A DNA stretch of 64,000 bases from Deltaproteobacteria bacterium (GTDB lineage: Bacteria; Myxococcota_C; UBA6777): NCBI GenBank assembly GCA_002731275.1, contig PCBK01000076.1:1-64000 (forward strand). Direction: 5' to 3'. The notes under the pieces are model-generated. The model had not been told where the DNA came from, ran no database searches, and saw nothing but the letters and a program-made list of their open reading frames with translations. A program made the translations under genes and the position numbers. Below are positions 25,087 to 32,923 of the stretch, piece after piece (within the stretch, counting starts at the first letter, position 1; each line of letters starts with the position of its first letter).

Positions 25087-27243
25087 ATGTTCATACCAAT
25101 TGATAAAGAACACTTCCAACACGGTAAGATCTCTTTTCAAGCATCCGTCAAGGCCGCATACGAACAGGACCTGGATTGGATTGAGTCAATGTTGCGTTCA
25201 GGACTCTCCGTCCGAGTCGTCGCGGAGAAGTCACTCACGTTGATGTTGTACACAGAGCTTCGCAGTCGACTGCACAACGGCTCTCCCGGTATGCGCTGTG
25301 TCCTTGTACAATCTCCGCCCTCCGGTCAGGGACGATCATTTATGCACGGCATGGTGGAAGACCTGTGGAACCGCGTCAACGACTTGATCGGAGAAGAGAA
25401 CAGCATCGTGGTCATGCCACACCTCGACCTCCTCGCGACCACCACAGAGACAACACTCGGCACCCCCGCAAGAGAAGCGATCGCGGCGATGGCGCAAGAT
25501 CCAGAGCTGACCTTCCTCGCCTTCTCAGACCCCTCTCTGAAATTGCCACAGGCCATCGAGGACCTGTTCGATGTACACCGTGAGCTGATCGGCATTCGCC
25601 GTGACGTGTTACCTCAACTCGTCACCTACGAAGAGGCCCAGCGTTTTGGTGTCGATCAACTCAATTCGTACAGACTCTACAAATATGTCTCGGGTATTCA
25701 CGCGGTCAAACTTCGCAAATTGATGGCGCGTATCCTCGAATATCCACCCCTGATCTCCCTGCCACCAGACGAACGCGTCGAGGAAAAACGCAAGATAGAG
25801 CGGACTCTTCGGGATATGACCCTGCTCGGTGGCATGGAGCTTCCTTCTGTCGATATTGACGAAGATATTGGTGGGTACGAGAAGGTCAAAAAACAGATCA
25901 AAGAGGAACTACTTGAGATCCTGAAGATTCGCGAAGATCCTCAGTGGGCCGACCTTGGAGAGGAGCTTGAAGAGACATTACCCAGAGGGATTTTGTTTCA
26001 CGGCCCCCCCGGAACCGGGAAGACCTACTTCGCGAAAGCCATCGCAACAGCGCTCAACGCCACGACGATCGTCGTCTCTGGTCCGGAGATCAAATCGAAG
26101 TGGGTAGGCGAAACCGAGGCCAATCTCCGCCGCATCTTCGCGCAAGCAAGAACAGCCGCCCCTGCGCTGATCATCTTCGACGAAATCGACGCAATTGCCC
26201 CCCAGCGGGGTATGTACATGGGCTCAGGTGTCGAACACAGTCTCGTCAACCAATTGCTCACGGAGATGGACGGATTCCGCAAAGAAGAGATGGTCTTTGT
26301 CGTCGGCACAACCAACTTCGTGCAAAGTGTCGACCCCGCACTCCTTCGTCCAGGACGCTTTGAGTATCATATCCATGTCCCCTACCCAGACAGACAAGCC
26401 CGACGAGAGATCGCCGAAATCTACGCGCGGAAGTTCAACTTCTCGCTCGAAGAAGACGTCATGGAGACGCTCATCAATCGCACCGGTGCATATGTCGATC
26501 CTGCCCAAGGTACAAGGTTCTCAGGTGACCATATCTACGGCATCTTCCGCCAACTCAAGCGACTACAAGCGCGTAAAAAAGACCGCAGCCAACCCTTTGA
26601 GATTGAAGCAGAATACATCAACGAGGTGATGGGGGCAGCCCCTTACCGCTCCGAAGAGAAGCGCGCGTACGAACGAAAAAAAGCCGCCTACCACGAGGCC
26701 GGACACGCGCTCGTCGCAGCACATCGACTCGGACCACAGTCCATTCAAAAGGTGACCATCGAAGCCGATCATCCAGATGTCGAAGGTATGGTCTCGATCC
26801 ACAGCTATGTCTCTGAAGGCGCGACCAAACAAGTCCTGCTCTATCTGATCCAGGTCGCCCTCGCAGGTCGTGCCACAGAGGAGCTGATCTTCGATGAGAT
26901 GGACATCGGCGCCAAAAACGATCTGGACATGGCGACCAATACAGCACGAATGATGGTTGAAGACCTCGGCATGAGCGAACGATTTGGCCCACGGGTCTAT
27001 CGTATGGGGAATGGCCAAGAGGCCGCAGTCGGCGGCATGACAAGAGAATGGATCGACAAAGAAGTCAACGAACTGCTCAAACAACAATACACACACACAA
27101 AAGACTTCATCCAACAACATCTCGAAACGCTCGAAACGTTGACCCAAACGTTGATTGAAAAAAGGGAGCTTGAAAGTCCTGAGATCGCAAAGCTCCTTGG
27201 ACTCGAACACCCAACGCCGAGCACAACCCAAAAAGGCACATAA
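25087..27243 (+). CDS. Soluble FtsH-like AAA/M41 zinc metalloprotease
   Basis: A 718-residue ATP-dependent protease. The AAA module has Walker A GPPGTGKT (about 306), Walker B IIFDEID (about 361-368) and the second region of homology ending LLRPGRFEYH. The M41 peptidase has HEAGH (about 536-540) and a downstream NDLDMAT Asp as likely third zinc ligand. Unlike FtsH it has no N-terminal membrane segments. Residues 1-260 instead resemble a degenerate AAA domain (PPSGQGRS where Walker A is expected, IVVMPHLDLL at the Walker B position). ATG 25087 follows GAGG; ATG 25072 is the alternative. It starts a probable operon with the next two genes. Substrates are unknown. Confidence 0.88.
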   Translation: MFIPIDKEHFQHGKISFQASVKAAYEQDLDWIESMLRSGLSVRVVAEKSLTLMLYTELRSRLHNGSPGMRCVLVQSPPSGQGRSFMHGMVEDLWNRVNDLIGEENSIVVMPHLDLLATTTETTLGTPAREAIAAMAQDPELTFLAFSDPSLKLPQAIEDLFDVHRELIGIRRDVLPQLVTYEEAQRFGVDQLNSYRLYKYVSGIHAVKLRKLMARILEYPPLISLPPDERVEEKRKIERTLRDMTLLGGMELPSVDIDEDIGGYEKVKKQIKEELLEILKIREDPQWADLGEELEETLPRGILFHGPPGTGKTYFAKAIATALNATTIVVSGPEIKSKWVGETEANLRRIFAQARTAAPALIIFDEIDAIAPQRGMYMGSGVEHSLVNQLLTEMDGFRKEEMVFVVGTTNFVQSVDPALLRPGRFEYHIHVPYPDRQARREIAEIYARKFNFSLEEDVMETLINRTGAYVDPAQGTRFSGDHIYGIFRQLKRLQARKKDRSQPFEIEAEYINEVMGAAPYRSEEKRAYERKKAAYHEAGHALVAAHRLGPQSIQKVTIEADHPDVEGMVSIHSYVSEGATKQVLLYLIQVALAGRATEELIFDEMDIGAKNDLDMATNTARMMVEDLGMSERFGPRVYRMGNGQEAAVGGMTREWIDKEVNELLKQQYTHTKDFIQQHLETLETLTQTLIEKRELESPEIAKLLGLEHPTPSTTQKGT

Positions 27244-27268
27244 CCCACAGCGTATGTAGGAGCATCCG

Positions 27269-27529
27269 ATGGGCTCAATTACCATATCGTTTATCCATGA
27301 CCCCGAAACCAACCGAAAAGAACTGTGGGTGGATTACGAATCCAGTGAAGACTGGATGCCCGCAGAACACGAGCGTAGACACAAACAAATTGTGCGCGAG
27401 CTCGTCGATCAAGGCAAACTCGAACCGAGTATGGTCGACAGGATCCACGTCCGCGTAGAGGGCGAAGAGATGGAAGTCGAAGAGATCGAGGAGAACATCA
27501 ATCTCGTCCCACAAAGCACGAAGACCTGA
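27269..27529 (+). CDS. Small acidic protein, unknown, FtsH-like operon
   Basis: An 86-residue protein I do not recognise. GGAG seven bases before the ATG gives a good start, 25 bp after the protease stop. It begins as a beta-strand-like stretch (GSITISFIHDP), then carries ELWVDYESSEDWMPAEHERRHKQIVRELVDQG and an acidic C-terminal half rich in Glu. There is no signal peptide, membrane segment or Cys. Its position suggests an adaptor, substrate or regulator of the protease. Confidence 0.72.
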   Translation: MGSITISFIHDPETNRKELWVDYESSEDWMPAEHERRHKQIVRELVDQGKLEPSMVDRIHVRVEGEEMEVEEIEENINLVPQSTKT

Positions 27530-27530
27530 T

Positions 27531-28184
27531 ATGTCCTATCGCCACCTCTCCCTCTTGATAAGCATCTGCCTGTTCCTTTTGGTACAGGGTTGTAAAGGAC
27601 AACAAGCGAAACAAACCTCCGTGGACGCTCCAGATGCCCCCTCTTCCTTTGTTCAGGCGGAGAAAGCCTTTGCGCGATATCAACAATATCAACTCAAATC
27701 CTCCTATCCCGATGCAACGTCATTTCGCGAGGATCTGAAGCACAAAGCCAATCTCTTCTCCATCGCCAAAAAACACTACAAAGACACCTTTACGAGCAAA
27801 CAACACGAGTGGAGTATCGCGAGCCTCACACGTGCCGGCGATCTTCACATGGACTTCGCCAAACAGCTCTACAATGCCCCTCCTATCGACCTCGAAACGC
27901 TCGCGACCAACCAAATTCGCCGGGTCTTGATACGCAAAGGCATCCCCAAAGAGGTCCAACAGCGTGTGCTTCCCAAGCTCCTTGCGCGTGTCTTACCCCG
28001 TGTCCAACGCTCTTTTCGTATCCGCATGATCAAAAGAGGCAACTTCTTTGCTGAAGCTGCGTTGTCGCTGTACAAACGCGCGGTCAAAAAAGACAGCGCA
28101 CAACCAGGCAAGTGGTCTATCCGCGCAAAAGAACAACTTAAACGTATTAAATTCTACAGTCTCCCGCTCAAGCCAAAGTCGTAA
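27531..28184 (+). CDS. Lipoprotein, unknown function
   Basis: A 217-residue lipoprotein: signal peptide with lipobox LVQGC (Cys 21). The mature region is mainly alpha-helical and rich in Lys, Arg, Gln and Tyr, with FVQAEKAFARYQQYQ and RRVLIRKGIPKEVQQRVLPKLLARVLPR stretches that could form a helical-repeat (TPR-like) scaffold. It starts one base after the upstream stop (TGATATG), so it is probably translationally coupled to the 86-residue gene. A cytoplasmic protease and an envelope lipoprotein in one operon is unusual. Confidence 0.72.
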   Translation: MSYRHLSLLISICLFLLVQGCKGQQAKQTSVDAPDAPSSFVQAEKAFARYQQYQLKSSYPDATSFREDLKHKANLFSIAKKHYKDTFTSKQHEWSIASLTRAGDLHMDFAKQLYNAPPIDLETLATNQIRRVLIRKGIPKEVQQRVLPKLLARVLPRVQRSFRIRMIKRGNFFAEAALSLYKRAVKKDSAQPGKWSIRAKEQLKRIKFYSLPLKPKS

Positions 28185-28463
28185 CAACAGAAAAAAGTCC
28201 CACTGCACCGCTCATTTAGGCTCACAACTTCTGCCAGGACCCATCACCACGGGTTGACATTCCGAGCAATTTCACGCACAAAGATAAAGCACCACACAAC
28301 TCATGGACTCCGCTGGTATACCATTCAACACGATATACCAAGAGCAACAAAAAGTGTGTTTCGCCTAAGGCAACAGGGACCAGTGAGACCCGACACCAAA
28401 CATCATAACAGGCGCTTACCACCCGACGCATCTGATGACACGAGCCCACAGACGGATAACAAA

Positions 28464-30359
28464 ATGGAAATAAGCATCGCACCAGCGACCGCCCCCCAAC
28501 CACTGTCCTCCTCGGAGATCCTCGACTTTATCACACGCCTACAACACCCCGAACCCAAAAACAGGCGCGACTTGGCCGAGACGCTTATCAACGAAATCAA
28601 CGCATTACCAGGCGTCGAAAGTGCCCAACTGATCCTCTCCGACCCCAAGACAGCCTCCATCCGCACCGTCTGGCAAGCGCTCGACGGAAGTCTCGAATTT
28701 GGTGATTGGAGTGATCTTCATGACACAATGTGGTCCAAGATCACGCAGCCTTTTCTCACGCAAGTCACAACAGAGTCATCTCCCATCCCATCACTCCCCT
28801 CCCCAGAAGCCCCATTTATCGCGAGATGCGTCATACCAATCCCTTACGCCTCCGAGCTGCTCGCGATCATTTCCGTACAAAGTTCTCACGAGCAAGCATT
28901 CCACGAATGGGATATCGACGCATTGCAACTCTTCTCTCGTCACCTCGGCCTCTTGCTTGAGAGCACCAGACGGATCGAAACACTCGACAACAAACTCGAA
29001 AAACAGAAAAAACAAGCGACCCTCAAACCCGCCTCTCTTGAGGGGATGCTTCACATCGCAAAAGCCGTCCAAAACGAACTCGAACCGATCAACACCTATC
29101 TCCAACACAACATCCAAACATTCAGAAGGTACATCCAAACTCTCCAAAACGTTATGGACTACCAACTCGATGAGATCCGTCTGCGCATCGGAAATGAAGG
29201 TGTTCAACGTGTCACCCAACACGCCGAACAAAACAAACTCCCCGATATCATGGCGGACATCAACACCATTTTGCAAGACAGCGCTGATGGTGTCTTCCAC
29301 ATCAACACCCTCCTCAAAACGCTCAAAGAGCTCGACACTGAAGAGGCGCTCCCCTCACCTTTCCAACTCGACGAGCTCTTTCCCCCTCTGCTCCCTCTAG
29401 TCTTCAAAGGGCCACTCCCCCGCGTCGAAATGGATTGGGGACCTTTACCAACACTCTACGGCCAAAAAACGCGCTTTCAAAAAGCAATCCTCGTGTTGTT
29501 GTGTGCACTCCAAAAACACATATCCATGCACACAGCCTCTCCAAAACTCACGATCCAAACCACCGAAGAAGACGGAAATATCCATCTACGTATTTCGTTC
29601 CCCTTGCCCGAAGATGCCGAACCAGGATGGGACGTCAATGAAAATGGCTACCTCTTCTCCAAACGCGTCATCGAAGAACATCAGGGACGCTTCCTGATCG
29701 TACAGGCAGCTGGAGTATCGACGTTTGAGCTGATCTTCCCCTCCATGTTTGCACACTCAGAGGGCGCACAAGATACCATCCTTGAGCTGCCCGCGATCAA
29801 CGCCGACGCCTCTTACGAGCCTGCCGGTATGGAGCTTGATGCTGTCCCGCTCCCAACACAGGATGAACCCACATCCAAAGGCGGCCCCCCCAAACGTCCG
29901 AGAAAACTACAGCTGCTTCTCTTTGGCGATGATCAGCGCTATCTCCGATCAGTCAAACGCATCCTTGGCGCAAGACACGACGTGAACCTCGCCTCTACGA
30001 CACGCTCTGCGCTCGACCAAATCGAAGGTAATTCGGATTTAAACTTGATTCTTTGTGATCTTCAGGGGGATGCCGAAAAATGTCTCGAATTTGTCGACGA
30101 TATACAAAACCAGGCTCCACAACACCTGCGCCGACTCTGCTTCTTTGAAGGCGGAAGGCTCAAACCCAACGTGCGAGAGTTTGCTTCCAAAGTCGCCAAC
30201 CGTTGTTGCCCACGCAACGCCGCGTCGCAAGACATCGAAGAGTTTGTCCAACAACACGTACGTCTGCTCGAACTGGAGTTGACCCCTCCAATGCCCTTGG
30301 GCAGCAGCCAGTCACTCGACGAGCTTCCCCAAGTCACATTGGAAATTGACATCAAATGA
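28464..30359 (+). CDS. GAF-domain pseudo-histidine kinase with receiver-like C terminus
   Basis: A 631-residue cytoplasmic protein from ATG 28464; the frame is open upstream to 28254, so the start is not firm. Residues 1-170 are GAF-like (VESAQLILSD, IARCVIPIPYASELLAIISVQ). About 190-300 is a two-helix dimerisation region where the expected H-box HEINNPL reads NELEPIN, that is Asn near 204 instead of the phosphorylatable His. The ATPase-like region (LYGQKTRFQKAILVLLCAL) lacks a clear N-box. The last 140 residues resemble a receiver, with Asp in LILCDLQGD. It probably cannot autophosphorylate and may act as a scaffold or sensor for other kinases. It follows the FtsH-like operon after 280 bp. 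Confidence 0.65.
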   Translation: MEISIAPATAPQPLSSSEILDFITRLQHPEPKNRRDLAETLINEINALPGVESAQLILSDPKTASIRTVWQALDGSLEFGDWSDLHDTMWSKITQPFLTQVTTESSPIPSLPSPEAPFIARCVIPIPYASELLAIISVQSSHEQAFHEWDIDALQLFSRHLGLLLESTRRIETLDNKLEKQKKQATLKPASLEGMLHIAKAVQNELEPINTYLQHNIQTFRRYIQTLQNVMDYQLDEIRLRIGNEGVQRVTQHAEQNKLPDIMADINTILQDSADGVFHINTLLKTLKELDTEEALPSPFQLDELFPPLLPLVFKGPLPRVEMDWGPLPTLYGQKTRFQKAILVLLCALQKHISMHTASPKLTIQTTEEDGNIHLRISFPLPEDAEPGWDVNENGYLFSKRVIEEHQGRFLIVQAAGVSTFELIFPSMFAHSEGAQDTILELPAINADASYEPAGMELDAVPLPTQDEPTSKGGPPKRPRKLQLLLFGDDQRYLRSVKRILGARHDVNLASTTRSALDQIEGNSDLNLILCDLQGDAEKCLEFVDDIQNQAPQHLRRLCFFEGGRLKPNVREFASKVANRCCPRNAASQDIEEFVQQHVRLLELELTPPMPLGSSQSLDELPQVTLEIDIK

Positions 30360-30471
30360 TGTAGAGGTAGGGCACAAGATAAGGACACATGACAGGCTCA
30401 AACACGACTCTTTGACCATCCCCTGCTCTGGCCTCCCCCCACGATGTAAACGAGATCTCACGACCACGCAC

Positions 30472-32757
30472 CTACTTTTTTTTCCACTTCACTTTCTTCG
30501 CTTTGCGTTTCTTCGCGCGCTCTTTCTTTCTCCACTTTCGCACCCAATCGTCGTAGTAGCGACGATTGCTGTTGTCCTTTCGGACTTGCGATGCCGGCTC
30601 ATGTTCGTTACGCGCGTTGGTTTGGAGTTTGATGAGTTGGTACTTGTTGTTTGTCTTGTCGATGACCTTCAAGAGTTTGGCGTATGTCTTCCCAACCGCA
30701 CGTTTGAGTTGCTTCATCCGAGTTTTCTTGGCTTCGATCAGAAAATACGCAGGGTGACCACTCGCGCGATGACGCTTGAGCGCCTGATATAACCGCGCAT
30801 AGGAGTATGTACCGAGAATTTGAAGGTCTTGGTTTTGGAAGTAAAACTTCTCTCCCCTCCAATTCATCCTGAACGCCAACAGGGGCTCCTTGGGAAAAGA
30901 CATCTTGCGACCATCAGCCCATTTATTCGAGAGTCGCTTCTTCCAATATGGGCTGTCCTTTTTCAAGGTCTCAGCGAGATGTTTTTGGCTCCAGTGTGGG
31001 GTCAAATTGATCATAAAGGAGTGTGCGTTGTAGAACGCGAAAAAGGCTCCCACACCACACAACCCCCACACCATGATCTTGCGGGCGTTGTAAAAGAATC
31101 CCGAGAGGTAGAAAAAGACAACCACCAACGCGATATCGCGGAGTACCACTTGAGGCGTTGGACGAAAAAGGAAGATCTGCTTCAAGAACGCAAACTTCAC
31201 GTCGATGCCAAACAACAACAGTGGCTCGCTCCAAGGATACGGACGCGAATACTTGTAGACAAACATGTTGACGAGATGATGGGGATTGGTGATCACATCA
31301 CGGAAGATCACACCAAAAATACCGAGCGCAATCAGCAAGGCAAACCGGTAATTTGCGTTCTCCTCATGGGACAAAAAGCGGTCCAACCAGATCCCGATCA
31401 AGATCGCGCTAATCGGCACCACAGGGAAAACGTAGTGGTGAAATTTGGTTTGGGACAACGAGAATAACAACAGCGCACAAAACCACCACGCGAACATAAA
31501 ACGATGCAGTTTTTGTGTATGTCCAGCTGCACTGCGCGATGGTTGGCGAAAGCGCGCGAAGGACAACAAGGCCACAGGTAACAAACCAACCCATGTCCCT
31601 AGAGCATACCCAAGCTGCTGGATAAAATACACAAATGAGCCCTTCTCACCGTGTACACCGCGAAACAACCTGTAGATGTTGTCGTGCAAAATGAAGCGCT
31701 TGTAAAAGGTCATATGATCGTCGATGTTGCGACCTGGAAAGAAGCTCATGTGCAGATACCAAGGGAGCGCGATCAAGAGCGTCAAGAAGACGCCTGAGAC
31801 AAGCCTCACCCGCAACAACAAGGCCCAATCATTGCTCAACAACAGGTAGCCAAGGATCACAAAGCCAGCGAGGCCAGCTCCCAGCATCCCCTTCGCGAGC
31901 AAGGTCAATCCCATCAGAAAATAAAAGAAATACAGGTAAGGAAGATGCACCCTCGGCAACCTGCCTTCTTTGTCTGCCGCTTCCCGCTCTTGCACAGAGC
32001 CAAAGACCGCTAACGCAAAAAACCCAAGCCCCGCCGTGATGTAAGATGTGACGATAATATCTACAATCGCCTGACGACCCAAAAACACCGTCAGCGGAGT
32101 CGTCGCGACAGCGATCGCAGCAAACAAGCCAGCCCGTCTCGTGAAAAGACGAGACACGACAAAGTACACCACCCACACCATCCACACAGCGTGCAACGCA
32201 AAAGGCAACCGAATCGCCCACTCATTCACGCCAAAAACAGACATGGACGCCGCCATGTACCAAAACATCAAAACAGGCTTGGACAAAAAGTACGCGTAAG
32301 ACCAATATGGATGAACCCAATCACCGCGAACCACCATCATTCTGGCTGTTTCAGCGTAATGGGGTTCCCAACAGTCCCACAACCCAAAATTGAGCTGTGT
32401 GAGATAGAGCCCTCCTGTCAACACGATCAACCAAAATTGCAGCACCCTATCATCACCACCGTCTCCGGGAGTCGTGCTCTTCTTCCACCACTCTGCAAGG
32501 CCAATCGCTTTTGCAGGCGTCGATGGAGGTCCTACAGAATTCGATGACTCCGAAGAACTCTCTGTTCGCTCCTCGGCTTCTGTCGATGTGTCCTCGTCAG
32601 AAGCAGGTGTGTCACTTACTTCCTCGGCAGCAGTCTCCTCCACTGAGGACTCAGTGGACGATTTAGATGAAGAAGCCTTGGATGATGTATCGACTTGAAC
32701 GTGGGGAGCTTCGTGTTTTTTGGGGGAGGATTTCTTTTTCTTACGTTTTTTGGCCAT
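30472..32757 (-). CDS. GT39/ArnT-type polytopic glycosyltransferase
   Basis: A 761-residue membrane protein. The first 95 residues are disordered: Lys-rich, then Ser/Glu/Thr-rich. About twelve membrane segments follow, with the family motif in the first periplasmic loop, WDCWEPHYAETARMMVVRGDWVHPYW, and SKPVLMFWYMAASMSVFG; RQAIVD lies further on. Such enzymes transfer a sugar from a polyprenyl-phosphate donor to lipid A, protein or another envelope acceptor on the periplasmic side. A soluble C-terminal domain of about 150 residues ends in an extremely basic tail. GAGGAG lies upstream of the ATG, 13 bases away. No other glycan genes are adjacent, so donor and acceptor are unknown. Confidence 0.82.
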   Translation of the reverse strand: MAKKRKKKKSSPKKHEAPHVQVDTSSKASSSKSSTESSVEETAAEEVSDTPASDEDTSTEAEERTESSSESSNSVGPPSTPAKAIGLAEWWKKSTTPGDGGDDRVLQFWLIVLTGGLYLTQLNFGLWDCWEPHYAETARMMVVRGDWVHPYWSYAYFLSKPVLMFWYMAASMSVFGVNEWAIRLPFALHAVWMVWVVYFVVSRLFTRRAGLFAAIAVATTPLTVFLGRQAIVDIIVTSYITAGLGFFALAVFGSVQEREAADKEGRLPRVHLPYLYFFYFLMGLTLLAKGMLGAGLAGFVILGYLLLSNDWALLLRVRLVSGVFLTLLIALPWYLHMSFFPGRNIDDHMTFYKRFILHDNIYRLFRGVHGEKGSFVYFIQQLGYALGTWVGLLPVALLSFARFRQPSRSAAGHTQKLHRFMFAWWFCALLLFSLSQTKFHHYVFPVVPISAILIGIWLDRFLSHEENANYRFALLIALGIFGVIFRDVITNPHHLVNMFVYKYSRPYPWSEPLLLFGIDVKFAFLKQIFLFRPTPQVVLRDIALVVVFFYLSGFFYNARKIMVWGLCGVGAFFAFYNAHSFMINLTPHWSQKHLAETLKKDSPYWKKRLSNKWADGRKMSFPKEPLLAFRMNWRGEKFYFQNQDLQILGTYSYARLYQALKRHRASGHPAYFLIEAKKTRMKQLKRAVGKTYAKLLKVIDKTNNKYQLIKLQTNARNEHEPASQVRKDNSNRRYYDDWVRKWRKKERAKKRKAKKVKWKKK

Positions 32758-32923
32758 GCTGTTTCGTTGTACTCCTCAGCAAGAATGCAAATCGTTTCGA
32801 AGAGGCCCAAAAGGACCACGAGAACTTGAGTGTTTTACATCAAATCGACGCCAAACACCACATCTCATACAAATGGTAGGGGAAAAGGAGACGGACAAAG
32901 GGAGGAGAAAAAGAAGGTCTTCT

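Noticed and set aside
27269-27529. Assigning the 86-residue protein to a named FtsH-associated family
   Set aside because: No motif I can see supports a family name; only its operon position suggests a link.
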